64,000 nucleotides of DNA from Parvimonas sp015257355 (GCF_050262165.1 NZ_CP189844.1); one strand, 5' to 3'; shown: positions 34,836-42,674, counted from the first letter of the stretch. Program-made: numbers and translations. The notes: generated by a model from the letters alone, not told the origin.

Positions 34836-35950
34836 TATAAAACCCTCATACTTAATAATGCAATATCATCTTCTTGAACTCCACATCTAAATTCTGAAAC
34901 ATCCTCAACTAGTTTGTCCAAAAGTTCTTTATCAGAAAGTGAATTTTTATATTTTTCTACTACATTAAAAAATCTTTCTTCTCCATATTCTTCTCTATTT
35001 TTATTTTTAGTTTCAGTTATACCATCTGTGTAAAATAATATACAATCTCCATGACATAATTTAACTTTACCAACAGAATATCTACTATCTTGGAATAACC
35101 AAGAAATAGGCAAACCACTTAATTCTAAGCGAACATTCTTTTCTTTGCAGAATATTAATGGAATAGAATTATGTCCAGCATTTGAATATTCAAATTCGCA
35201 AGTTGCCCTATTATATATACCTAAAAATATTGTAAAATACATTTCTAAATTCAATTTTGAAAACTCTTTAGATAATGCCATTAAAATTTCTCTAGGATGT
35301 TCTATTTTTCTTCCGTGAATTAACATTCTGACTGAGAATTTTATAAACATTGTTATCATACTAGCAGAAATACCATGTCCCATAACATCTGCCATATATA
35401 CACAAGTTTTATCATTTGGCAATTCTATAACATCAAAAAAATCTCCTGATAATTGATCTGATGATATATATTTATATTCTATATTTAGCCCATCAATACG
35501 ATTTAATTTTGACAACAGAGACTTTTGTATATCTGAAGCAGTCAACATATCATTTTCAATCATTTGTTGATATTTAAGCAAATCTTTTTGAAGTCTATTT
35601 CCCTCAGTAATATCTCTAAAAACTTCTATACAACCCCAATATTCTTTATTATCATCAAATATAGGACTGCTCTTAACTAAGAAATCTCTTTCGCCAACTG
35701 ATAACAATTCAGTTTCTACACGCTCCTTGTGTCCAATTGGTGCAACACACTTTAAAGAAGAATACTTTTTATCGTTTTTATGTGTATCATCATCTGAAAA
35801 AAAGCAAAATTTTCCTTCTTCATTTTCTAAAAATTTTTTCATACTAGTATTAGTATAGACAATTAGTCCAGTTTTATCATAAACTCTAACTAAATCTTCC
35901 ATAAAATCCACTAGTTCAAAATCCAAATTTACAAAGTTATTCTTATACAT
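34835..35950 (-). CDS. PAS-domain SpoIIE/RsbU-type protein phosphatase
   Basis: A 371-residue cytoplasmic protein. Residues about 10-125 form a PAS-like sensor (YDKTGLIVYTNTSMKKFL and, near its end, WGCIEVFRDITE). A short coiled segment leads into a PP2C-type SpoIIE domain (about 150-371) with metal-binding SGDFFDVIEL, MADVMGHGISASMI, SNAGHNSIPLI, FYTDGITETKN and the terminal EDDIALLSM. Such enzymes dephosphorylate anti-anti-sigma factors or similar STAS proteins in stress signalling. No kinase, STAS or sigma gene adjoins it, so its partner is unknown. Start ATG 35950 has GGGAG before it. Confidence 0.92.
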   Translation of the reverse strand: MYKNNFVNLDFELVDFMEDLVRVYDKTGLIVYTNTSMKKFLENEEGKFCFFSDDDTHKNDKKYSSLKCVAPIGHKERVETELLSVGERDFLVKSSPIFDDNKEYWGCIEVFRDITEGNRLQKDLLKYQQMIENDMLTASDIQKSLLSKLNRIDGLNIEYKYISSDQLSGDFFDVIELPNDKTCVYMADVMGHGISASMITMFIKFSVRMLIHGRKIEHPREILMALSKEFSKLNLEMYFTIFLGIYNRATCEFEYSNAGHNSIPLIFCKEKNVRLELSGLPISWLFQDSRYSVGKVKLCHGDCILFYTDGITETKNKNREEYGEERFFNVVEKYKNSLSDKELLDKLVEDVSEFRCGVQEDDIALLSMRVL

Positions 35951-35962
35951 GCTGTTCTCCCA

Positions 35963-37096
35963 TTATTTTGGTTTTGGTCCATAGAACTGATAGAAATCAA
36001 CTTTAATTCGCCCATTAAATAACTTTCTCTTTCTATCTGCTTTCCTTCCATATAATCTTTCAAAATTTTCCATACTTGTAATTAAATATACAGACCAAGT
36101 ATCTAATTCTTTAAACTTTTTACCAAAATCTCTATAAAGTCTTTCAACTTCTTCAACATCTCCCATACGTTCACCATAAGGAGGATTTGTAACTACAACA
36201 CCGTATTCATTATATAAATCAACATCTCTCATATCTTTTATAAAGAATGAAATTTCATCTTCTACACCTAAAATATCAGCATTATCTCTTGCTCTTAAAA
36301 TAGAGCGTCTATCTATGTCAGATCCTAAAATCTTTAATTCTCTATCATAATCAATTAATGCTCTTGCTCTATTTTTTTCATTTTTTAAAGCATCTTTATC
36401 CAATAAATTCCAATTTTCAAAAGCAAAATTTCTCATTATTCCTGGTGCAATATTTCTACCAATCATATAAGCTTCAATGCAAAGTGTTCCACTTCCACAA
36501 AATGGATCATAAAACACTCTGCTTGGATCCCAAAAAGAAAGACTAATCATAGCACTTGCCAAAGTTTCTTTAAGTGGTGCATCTCCCGCTCTTTTTCTGT
36601 ATCCTCTTTTATGCAAAGCCTCTCCAGATGTGTCAACTGTAACAGTAGCAATATCTTTTAAAACAGATACCTCTATATAGTATAAGGCATCAGAAGTTTC
36701 ATCAAACCACTCAACTTCATAGATATCTTTAAGTCTATCAACAATTGCTCTTTTAGTAATCTTTTGTATATCTGATAAACTAAAAAGTTTTGACTTTACA
36801 CTATTTGCATTTACTGGAAATTTATCATTTACTGAAATTAATTCTTCCCATTTAATTTTCTTTATGCCTTGATATAAATCTTCAAAACTTAGAACCTTAA
36901 ATTCATCCAATTTCAATAAAATTCTCTCTGCACATCTAACCCATAAATTAACTTTTGCTATATCATTTACATTTGCCACAAATTCTACTTTTCCGTCAGA
37001 AACTTTTATATCATCAAAACCTAGTTTGATAATTTCCCTCTTAACAATAGCTTCAAGTCCAAAAGCACATGTAGCAATCAAAGTTATTTTTTTCAT
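35963..37096 (-). CDS. THUMP-domain class I SAM-dependent rRNA methyltransferase (YpsC/RlmL-like)
   Basis: A 377-residue RNA methyltransferase. The N-terminal region (about 1-165) contains the ferredoxin-like and THUMP domains (VNANSVKSKLFSLSDIQKI), followed by GEALHKRGYRKRAGDAPL and the Rossmann catalytic domain: FYDPFCGSGTLCIEA (SAM-binding motif I) and VVTNPPYGERMGD (the N6-/N2-methyltransferase NPPY motif). Homologues modify a guanosine of 23S rRNA. It is the first gene of the operon that ends at 31254, with a promoter at 37155-37183. The start ATG 37096 has only a modest GGTGAT site. Confidence 0.92.
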   Translation of the reverse strand: MKKITLIATCAFGLEAIVKREIIKLGFDDIKVSDGKVEFVANVNDIAKVNLWVRCAERILLKLDEFKVLSFEDLYQGIKKIKWEELISVNDKFPVNANSVKSKLFSLSDIQKITKRAIVDRLKDIYEVEWFDETSDALYYIEVSVLKDIATVTVDTSGEALHKRGYRKRAGDAPLKETLASAMISLSFWDPSRVFYDPFCGSGTLCIEAYMIGRNIAPGIMRNFAFENWNLLDKDALKNEKNRARALIDYDRELKILGSDIDRRSILRARDNADILGVEDEISFFIKDMRDVDLYNEYGVVVTNPPYGERMGDVEEVERLYRDFGKKFKELDTWSVYLITSMENFERLYGRKADRKRKLFNGRIKVDFYQFYGPKPK

Positions 37097-37154
37097 TATA
37101 TCACCATTTATATAAAAATCTTATATGACAAACACTTATCCACCATTAAATATA

Positions 37155-37183
37155 ATTATATCAAATTTGCATAAAAAACACAA
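37155..37183 (-). promoter_or_regulatory. Promoter of the ypsC-spoIIE-like-pgi-moeA-mobB operon
   Basis: Reverse strand TTGTGT-N17-TATAAT, about 55 bases upstream of the first gene. Confidence 0.6.
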
Positions 37184-37200
37184 AACAAATTTAAAACTTA

Positions 37201-37229
37201 TAGAAATTTTCTATTATTTTTGTTATAAT
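37201..37229 (+). promoter_or_regulatory. Promoter of the ECF component gene
   Basis: TAGAAA-N17-TATAAT with TGT before the -10 (extended -10). Confidence 0.55.
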
Positions 37230-37267
37230 AAACAAGAATTTAATAAATAAGATTAAAGGAGGAATTC

Positions 37268-37831
37268 ATGAAAAACATTTCAACAAAATCTATTACAAAA
37301 ATCGGTATTTTAAGTGCAATTGTAATTATTTTATCACTTTCTCCAATAGGATTTATTCCATTAGGACCTGTTAGAATAACTACAGTTCATATACCAATAA
37401 TATTAATCGCATTAATAGAAAAACCAACAGTATCGTTTTTTGTTGGTCTAATCTTTGGTTTATTTTCATTTTTTCAACATTTATCAGGAATAAGTCCATT
37501 ATCATTTATGTTTATAAATCCTTTAGTATCTGTTCTACCAAGAGCATTAATAGGACTTGGAACATATTACACATTTAATTTTGTAAAAAGATATACTAAA
37601 AGTATTTTTAATGTTATAATTGCAAGTATGGTAGGAACAATGATAAACACATTCGGAGTATTATCCATGGCATATATTTTCTGTGCAAATCAAATCTATG
37701 AAGCACTTAAATTAAATCCTGCAAAATTTCTTTTTGGAGTTGCAATTTCAAATGGAATTCCTGAAATAATTGTATGCTCAATATTGGTTCCAATGATTTA
37801 CAAGAGTCTACAAAAAATTTTAAAATTTTAA
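37268..37831 (+). CDS. ECF transporter substrate-binding (S) component
   Basis: A 187-residue protein with six membrane helices of the ECF-transporter S-component fold. The N-terminal 'IGILSAIVIILSLSPIGFIPLGPV' region with an Ala/Ser-rich first helix and the following 'TTVHIPIILIAL' is typical. S components bind vitamins or their precursors and pair with a shared EcfAA'T module, which is not in this window. The ligand cannot be assigned; no riboswitch is evident upstream. GGAGG precedes ATG 37268. It is flanked by its own promoter and terminator. Confidence 0.88.
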   Translation: MKNISTKSITKIGILSAIVIILSLSPIGFIPLGPVRITTVHIPIILIALIEKPTVSFFVGLIFGLFSFFQHLSGISPLSFMFINPLVSVLPRALIGLGTYYTFNFVKRYTKSIFNVIIASMVGTMINTFGVLSMAYIFCANQIYEALKLNPAKFLFGVAISNGIPEIIVCSILVPMIYKSLQKILKF

Positions 37832-37833
37832 AC

Positions 37834-37863
37834 TAAAACCTGAGTAATTACTCAGGTTTTTTA
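37834..37863 (+). terminator. Terminator of the ECF component gene
   Basis: AAACCTGAGT-AATT-ACTCAGGTTT plus T run. Confidence 0.92.
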
Positions 37864-37893
37864 TAAAAAAAGAACTTTGAAAATCAAAGTCCT
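37864..37893 (-). terminator. Terminator of veg
   Basis: Reverse strand GGACTTTGA-TTT-TCAAAGTTC plus T7. Confidence 0.88.
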
Positions 37894-37904
37894 AAAAATT
37901 TAAA

Positions 37905-38144
37905 TTAGCTTGCTTTTAAACTTACTTGTGATGTCAAAACATCAAAGTATGAATATGAACAAGTTCTTTTTTTATGTTCTTCCGTTTCAATCTCAACAGT
38001 AAAAAATGATGTAAAAACTTCATTAATTACTCCCTTAGTTTCAACGTACTCTTCTTTCCCACGTCTAATAGTAATTAATACTTTTTTTCCAATGTTGTTG
38101 CTCAAAACTCTCTTAATTTTAACTAATTTTTCTTTTGTATCCAT
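37905..38144 (-). CDS. veg: Veg family protein
   Basis: A 79-residue protein with the Veg pattern: MDTKEKLVKIKRVL, then GKKVLITIRRGKEEYVETKG, and 'INEVFTSFFTVEIE'. In Bacillus subtilis Veg is abundant, and influences biofilm formation and germination. The frame runs 10 codons further upstream, but AAAGGCGG before ATG 38144 decides the start. It is a single-gene unit with a good terminator. Confidence 0.95.
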   Translation of the reverse strand: MDTKEKLVKIKRVLSNNIGKKVLITIRRGKEEYVETKGVINEVFTSFFTVEIETEEHKKRTCSYSYFDVLTSQVSLKAS

Positions 38145-38216
38145 AACAGCACCGCCTTTTATATATTTTAACATAAAAAAGAATTAAAGTCAAATAAAGT
38201 AGTTTTTACAAAATTT

Positions 38217-38253
38217 AAAAAAGCACAGACTTTCTATGTCTGTGCTTTTTTTA
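38217..38253. terminator. Strong terminator downstream of the 38286-38795 gene
   Basis: AAAAAAGCACAGAC / GTCTGTGCTTTTTT hairpin with A and T runs on both sides; effective on the reverse strand for the gene upstream. Confidence 0.9.
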
Positions 38254-38285
38254 AATAAGAAAATTATCATTTTATATTTTATATG

Positions 38286-38795
38286 CTACTTAGATAATAA
38301 ATACATTGTTCCTTTATAAGTAGCCCTATAGGTTTTTGAATTTATACAATCAACATTATCTAAAATTAAAGTGCCACCATACCAGGCTTCCAAATACTCA
38401 TCATACTCTTCATAATATTTACTATATGGAAAATATGATGAATCTCCATATTCTTTTAATGTCTTATACCTTGTTACTACACTATTTTTATATTCATTAT
38501 ATATTTCATCAAATTCATTGTTTATCTCAGTTTCTTCTTCACTATCTAGAGCAATAATCGTAGAAATTTCATCTTTTTCTACAATAGTAAACTTTCCCTT
38601 TTGAAATTCAATTTCTAATTTACCATTATCTAATTCTCTAACTCTATATTCTTCTTTTGTTCCATATTCTTTACCAGATTTAGTGTTTTTATGAGTTGGC
38701 TCAAAGTATTCACTTGCCATTACTATATTATAACCTAAAACAATAGACAAAATAAATGTACATGTTATTAATATTTTTTCATAAATAACCTCCAT
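38286..38795 (-). CDS. Secreted protein of unknown function with disturbed start region
   Basis: A 169-residue ORF whose first 30 residues contain an evident signal peptide (KILITCTFILSIVLGYNIVMAS). The mature part is acidic and Tyr-rich (EEYDEYLEAWYGG) with no known domain. The natural start should be the ATG six bases after GGAGG at about 38780, but that ATG is followed by AAAAAA and TATTAA, so it is out of frame and stops after four codons. One more A in this run would give MKKILITCTF. In the sequence as given, the frame can only start at ATG 38795, which overlaps the ribosome-binding site. The gene is thus either frameshifted in the A6 run or phase-variable. Confidence 0.6.
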   Translation of the reverse strand: MEVIYEKILITCTFILSIVLGYNIVMASEYFEPTHKNTKSGKEYGTKEEYRVRELDNGKLEIEFQKGKFTIVEKDEISTIIALDSEEETEINNEFDEIYNEYKNSVVTRYKTLKEYGDSSYFPYSKYYEEYDEYLEAWYGGTLILDNVDCINSKTYRATYKGTMYLLSK

Positions 38796-38835
38796 TTAAA
38801 TAAATTATACAATTGACTTTAATCCTGCATTCTAA

Positions 38836-38877
38836 CTAGTCTCCGTTTTTATACCTCTGAAGATTTAAATAATTCAT
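38836..38877 (-). CDS. 13-codon leader ORF upstream of the secreted-protein gene
   Basis: GGAGG, five bases and ATG open a 13-codon frame MNYLNLQRYKNGD with a TAG at 38836-38838. It is about 40 bases upstream of the secreted-protein gene on the same strand. It may be a leader peptide or chance; the ribosome-binding site is the only strong support. Confidence 0.3.
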   Translation of the reverse strand: MNYLNLQRYKNGD

Positions 38878-39008
38878 AACAACCTCCATTATAATATGCT
38901 ATTTCACTTTTATATCTACATTATCATAATATCACTCAAAATTAATTTTGTCAACAACTATTAAATATAATATCATATTATTTTTTAACTTTGAAGTTTT
39001 TTAATCAA

Positions 39009-39040
39009 CAAAAAAACACTATATTTTTCAAATATAGTGC
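39009..39040 (-). terminator. Terminator of the tmk-darA-holB operon
   Basis: Reverse strand CACTATATT / AATATAGTG arms followed by T7, 16 bases past the 42-aa ORF. Confidence 0.88.
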
Positions 39041-39055
39041 TTTTACTAATTTAAT

Positions 39056-39184
39056 TTATTTATTTTTTCTTTTTATAACTAATACAGCTATAATTGCTAT
39101 TAGACTCAAAAGTCCTACAATTAGAAACAAATTTTTACTACTATCAACATTCATCAATGGAATTAGATTAGTAAAATTTTCCAT
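39056..39184 (-). CDS. 42-residue single-pass membrane protein
   Basis: Too short for most gene callers, but GGAGG lies five bases before ATG 39184 and the frame reads MENFTNLIPLMNVDSSKN, one hydrophobic helix (LFLIVGLLSLIAIIAVLVI) and a KRKNK tail. The helix plus basic tail resembles the anchoring end of LPXTG proteins but there is no LPXTG motif. It starts 13 bases after the holB stop and precedes the operon's terminator, so it is probably the last gene of the tmk operon. Function unknown. Confidence 0.7.
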   Translation of the reverse strand: MENFTNLIPLMNVDSSKNLFLIVGLLSLIAIIAVLVIKRKNK

Positions 39185-39196
39185 ACAAACCTCCAT

Positions 39197-40003
39197 CTAT
39201 CTTAAAATTGTTATGAATATTTTTTCAATTGATAATTGAAAATTCACATTATTATATAAGTTTTCTCTTACAACATCAATTGTATCTAAAATTTTTAACA
39301 ATTTTTCCTTATTAAAAGAAATATTATTCTTAAATATCTTTGAAATTTCTTTATCTGTAATTTCTTTTCCTGTTTCTAAAAATATATAAAATTCTTTAAA
39401 GAAATTATATAACAATGGAATGAAATTTTTATCTTCTTTTAAACCAAGTAAATACTCTTTATTTTTCGAATCATAAATAGCAAAAAAATCACCTTTTAAT
39501 GCTAAAGATAAAATTTCTAATAATTTTCCATAGTCCGAATAATCAAAACTTTCAAAAGAATTTGCTTCAGAAACAAATATACATCTACTTTTTATTGTTG
39601 ATAATAGTTTATGTCTTGAATCAACTAAAATACAAATTATAACATAATCAAAAGATTCCTCTAGAGTTTTCAATAGAGCATTTGAAGCCTCAGTCCTTAA
39701 AAATTGTCCACCTTTTATGATAACCAATTTATATTTAGATTCCAAAGGTCTTTTTTGAACATATTTAATCATATTTCTAATTGACTCAATTGAAATGTTA
39801 TTTCTTTCACTTTCAACTATCAATAAATCAGGATGTGTTTGTTCCTCAATTTCTCTTGTTATTTTAAAGTCTTGATCTGGATTCAAAACCTTTAAAGTTA
39901 ACTCTTTAGAAACAGTATCTAAAAAACTTTCATTTCCCTCAATAATATAATTTTGAGAAAATTCAAAAGCATTAATCTTTTCTTTGAAAAGAGTATAATT
40001 CAT
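39197..40003 (-). CDS. holB: DNA polymerase III subunit delta'
   Basis: A 268-residue clamp-loader subunit. The AAA+ core is recognised from ISIESIRNMIKYVQKRPLES, split by the usual KLVIIKG strand, followed by ASNALLKTLEES and STIKSRCIFV, all characteristic of HolB. The N-terminus (FEFSQNYIIEGNESF) is shortened and lacks a functional Walker A and the zinc-binding cysteines of longer homologues, which is common for delta' in this group. It is four bases downstream of a darA-like gene in the conserved tmk-darA-holB order of Firmicutes. The ribosome-binding site is weak, suggesting coupling. Confidence 0.9.
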   Translation of the reverse strand: MNYTLFKEKINAFEFSQNYIIEGNESFLDTVSKELTLKVLNPDQDFKITREIEEQTHPDLLIVESERNNISIESIRNMIKYVQKRPLESKYKLVIIKGGQFLRTEASNALLKTLEESFDYVIICILVDSRHKLLSTIKSRCIFVSEANSFESFDYSDYGKLLEILSLALKGDFFAIYDSKNKEYLLGLKEDKNFIPLLYNFFKEFYIFLETGKEITDKEISKIFKNNISFNKEKLLKILDTIDVVRENLYNNVNFQLSIEKIFITILR

Positions 40004-40006
40004 AGA

Positions 40007-40279
40007 TTACATCCTTACTAATTGATTCATATTTAGAACGAACATTACAGTATTGGCAGTAATATCATCAACTGTTTCTTTATTCTTAGAAATATTTAAA
40101 ATCATTTCCTTAACTCTATCTACTTTTTCATCTTCTATACCAATTAAAATTGTAGTATTTCCTTTTTTGAAGAAACCACCAGTAGAAGATAATTTTGTAG
40201 CTCTAATTTTATTTTCAGAAAGTTCATGTAAAACATCTTGAGCAACGTGATCTTGAATAATTGCTAAAATAAGTTTCAT
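40007..40279 (-). CDS. DarA-like (DUF970) PII-like protein, short paralogue
   Basis: A 90-residue PII-like protein of the cyclic-di-AMP receptor family (DarA/PstA/YaaQ). It retains MKLILAIIQDHVAQDVL, KLSSTGGFFKKGNTT and the final strand VMFVLNMNQLVRM. Compared with the canonical paralogue encoded directly upstream, about 17 residues are missing between the last helix and the last strand, exactly the region that forms the large loop next to the c-di-AMP site (GDAYIPFPMEVLVGG in the neighbour). It may bind a different ligand, form mixed trimers, or act without ligand control. Confidence 0.88.
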   Translation of the reverse strand: MKLILAIIQDHVAQDVLHELSENKIRATKLSSTGGFFKKGNTTILIGIEDEKVDRVKEMILNISKNKETVDDITANTVMFVLNMNQLVRM

Positions 40280-40287
40280 ATTATCAC

Positions 40288-40614
40288 CTACATTCTTACG
40301 AAATCAACAACATCAAGAACAAAAACAGTAGCTCCGCCTACTAAAACTTCCATAGGGAAAGGAATATAAGCGTCTCCTGGCATTGTTACGCTTAGTACAG
40401 ATGTAGTAATTTCTCTAGATTTACAATTTTCTTCAATTGTCTTTAAACATTCTTCTAGTTTTTCTTCTTCAACCCCTATTAAAAGTGTTGAGTTTCCTGA
40501 TCTTAAAAATCCACCAGTAGAAGCTAGATTTGTCATTCTAAATCCTTTTTCAGTTAAATCTTCTTGTAGTGGGTTCAAGTCTTGATCTTGAACTATTGCA
40601 ATTATCATCTTCAT
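40288..40614 (-). CDS. darA: Cyclic-di-AMP receptor DarA
   Basis: A 108-residue PII-like trimeric protein. It shows MKMIIAIVQDQDLNPLQEDL, the ligand-site NLASTGGFLRSGNSTLLIGV, then the loop GDAYIPFPMEVLVGGATVFVL, all matching DarA/PstA of Bacillus and Staphylococcus, which bind c-di-AMP at the subunit interfaces. The ATG overlaps the stop of tmk. Its position between tmk and holB is conserved across Firmicutes. GGAGG lies within the end of tmk. Confidence 0.95.
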   Translation of the reverse strand: MKMIIAIVQDQDLNPLQEDLTEKGFRMTNLASTGGFLRSGNSTLLIGVEEEKLEECLKTIEENCKSREITTSVLSVTMPGDAYIPFPMEVLVGGATVFVLDVVDFVRM

Positions 40615-41240
40615 AGCAATTCCTCCAATTTTTCATCTATTATATTTTTTACAGTTTCAAAAACTTCTTCCATACTCTTAGTAGCATCAACTTTCCTTAA
40701 ACCTTTTTGATCTTTCATTTTATCAAGAAGTTCCATATAAGTATCATAAACTCTACTATGGAAATCATCTCCCGAAAGTTCAAGTCTATCTGCATTTTCA
40801 CTCAAAGACTTTCTCTTTAAAGTTGTTAGTGGATCTACATAAAAGAAAATAACTAAATCAGGATTAACTCCATCAATTGCAAATTCATTTATTTTCTTAA
40901 CATTTTCAACCCCAAGTTCTCTGCCTCCACCTTGATAAGCAAGTGAACTTAAAACAAATCTATCGGAAATAACAATATTTCCTTTTTCTAAATTAGGTCT
41001 TACAAGTTCATCTATATGTTGAGCTCTACTCGCAGAATAAAGCAATGCTTCCGTTCTTGGTGACATTTTATCATTATCATTAGATAGAATAAGTTCTCTA
41101 ATTTTTTCTGATATTTCTGTTCCACCTGGTTCTCTAGTAAATATTATTTTTTCATTATTCTTATAATATTCTTTAATTAAATTTATTATAGAAGTTTTCC
41201 CACATCCATCAGGACCTTCAAAAGTAATAAATAATCCCAT
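40611..41240 (-). CDS. tmk: Thymidylate kinase
   Basis: A 209-residue kinase converting dTMP to dTDP. P-loop FEGPDGCGKTSI at residues 6-17, the DR(Y/F) motif in VISDRFVLSSLAYQGG, and the lid region near 'TLKRKSLSENADRLE'. TREPGGTEISEKIRELIL is also typical. It lies 11 bases after the bofA-like gene and overlaps darA, in an operon for DNA synthesis and signalling. Confidence 0.96.
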   Translation of the reverse strand: MGLFITFEGPDGCGKTSIINLIKEYYKNNEKIIFTREPGGTEISEKIRELILSNDNDKMSPRTEALLYSASRAQHIDELVRPNLEKGNIVISDRFVLSSLAYQGGGRELGVENVKKINEFAIDGVNPDLVIFFYVDPLTTLKRKSLSENADRLELSGDDFHSRVYDTYMELLDKMKDQKGLRKVDATKSMEEVFETVKNIIDEKLEELL

Positions 41241-41251
41241 TTTATAACTCC

Positions 41252-41569
41252 TTAAATTGAATAAAATATATACGATAAAATTATTCCTAATATTCCACAG
41301 CTACCTACTAGGAAATAACTTAAATAGGTAAATGGAACTATTACAATTTTAAAAATTGCAAGAATATATAAAATCACATAACCTATTATAGAGTTCAAAA
41401 TAATCTTTTTTAAAATTCTAAAAGGAAATTTTAATAATTTAAAAAGAACATAAATCACTAAAAATCCAATAATATAAGATACAATACTATTTTTGAAAAA
41501 AAATTTACTTAAACTGGCAAAATCAAATGATTCTAATTTTTCTAAATACATTTTTCCATATTTTTCCAA
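41252..41569 (-). CDS. BofA-like membrane protein
   Basis: A 105-residue protein with a TTG start (GGAG nine bases upstream) and three membrane segments. The C-terminal pattern KKIILNSIIGYVILYIL followed by an amphipathic turn and 'LVGSCGILGIILSYIF' resembles BofA, the pro-sigma-K processing inhibitor, though the Gly-rich turn is partly altered. No sporulation genes are seen here, so the role is probably not the sporulation one. It is the first gene of the tmk operon. Confidence 0.65.
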   Translation of the reverse strand: MEKYGKMYLEKLESFDFASLSKFFFKNSIVSYIIGFLVIYVLFKLLKFPFRILKKIILNSIIGYVILYILAIFKIVIVPFTYLSYFLVGSCGILGIILSYIFYSI

Positions 41570-41595
41570 AGTATCACTCTCCTATTCTTATTAAT

Positions 41596-41624
41596 ATTTT
41601 ATCACAATATAAGGATTTTATCAA
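41596..41624 (-). promoter_or_regulatory. Promoter of the bofA-like-tmk-darA-holB operon
   Basis: Reverse strand TTGATA-N17-TAAAAT with TGA before the -10. Confidence 0.65.
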
Positions 41625-41743
41625 TTAAAAATAAATATTAAGACATATCATATTTTTACTTTAATTTTTTATTACACAAATAATTTAAAAACTCTTATTT
41701 TTTAAAAATTTTATTTTATTTCCAATTGTATTTATATTAATAA

Positions 41744-42612
41744 GAACCCCACCCTTCCACGATGCTTCACATCGGGTGGGTGCCCGGGAACCTTGTTACT
41801 TCGTAATAAAAACCCCACCCTTCCACGATGCTTCACATCGGGTGGGTGCCCGGGAACCTTGTTACTTCGTAATAAAAACCCCACCCTTCCACGATGCTTC
41901 ACATCGGGTGGGTGCCCGGGAACCTTGTTACTTCGTAATAAAAACCCCACCCTTCCACGATGCTTCACATCGGGTGGGTACCCGGGAACCTTGTTACTTC
42001 GTAATAAAAACCCCACCCTTCCACGATGCTTCACATCGGGTGGGTGCCCGGGAACCTTGTTACTTCGTAATAAAAACCCCACCCTTCCACGATGCTTCAC
42101 ATCGGGTGGGTACCCGGGAACCTTGTTACTTCGTAATAAAAACCCCACCCTTCCACGATGCTTCACATCGGGTGGGTGCCCGGGAACCTTGTTACTTCGT
42201 AATAAAAAAAAACCCCACCCTTCCACGATGCTTCACATCGGGTGGGTGCCCGGGAACCTTGTTACTTCTTCGTAATAAAAAAACCCACCCTTCCACGATG
42301 CTTCACATCGGGTGGGTGCCCGGGAACCTTGTTACTTCGTAATAAAAAACCCACCCTTCCACGATGCTTCACATCGGGTGGGTGCCCGGGAACCTTGTTA
42401 CTTCGTAATAAAAAACCCACCCTTCCACGATGCTTCACATCGGGTGGGTGCCCGGGAACCTTGTTACTTCGTAATAAAAACTCCACCCTTCCACGATGCT
42501 TCACATCGGGTGGGTGCCCGGGAACCTTGTTACTTCGTAATAAAAACTCCACCCTTCCACGATGCTTCACATCGGGTGGGTGCCCGGGAACCTAGTTGTT
42601 TCACAATAAAAA
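41744..42612. repeat. 66-bp GC-rich tandem array, 13 copies
   Basis: Thirteen head-to-tail copies start at 41747, 41813, 41879, 41945, 42011, 42077, 42143, 42213, about 42283, 42349, 42415, 42481 and 42547. The period is exactly 66 bp for most copies, with small indels in the A-run or a TTC duplication in two. Each unit has a large inverted repeat (CCACCC...CGATG-CTTCA-CATCG-GGTGG), a CCCGGG palindrome in GGTGCCCGGGAACC, and a second hairpin around TTAC-TTCG-TAA. Copies differ at few places (GTGCCC or GTACCC; CCCC, CCC or CTCC), so the array is young or homogenised. It is about half G+C in a very AT-rich genome. Because 66 is a multiple of three, several frames stay open through the array; none has a ribosome-binding site and I treat them as by-products. 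Confidence 0.95.
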
Positions 42613-42645
42613 TCGACCTCTAAATTTTTAATCTAAAGGTCGATT
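42606..42645 (-). terminator. Terminator of the 941-aa surface protein gene
   Basis: Reverse strand AATCGACCT / AGGTCGATT arms with a loop of about 17 bases and a T run, touching the end of the 66-bp array. Confidence 0.7.
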
Positions 42646-42674
42646 ACTTATTTTTTATTTAAAATCAAAAGCCA

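Noticed and set aside
37268..37831. A vitamin riboswitch upstream of the ECF component.
   Set aside because: The leader from the promoter to the start is only about 30 bases, too short for a known riboswitch.
38991..39239. 82-codon forward-strand ORF.
   Set aside because: It is antisense to the 42-codon ORF with a ribosome-binding site and to the end of holB.
41744..42612. Possible CRISPR array.
   Set aside because: The whole 66-bp unit is repeated without variable spacers, and no cas gene is near.
41732..42623. Several overlapping ORFs of 100-190 codons in both strands across the 66-bp array.
   Set aside because: They exist only because the period is a multiple of three and the unit has no stop in several frames. 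None has a ribosome-binding site, and the products are 22-residue repeats in all frames.
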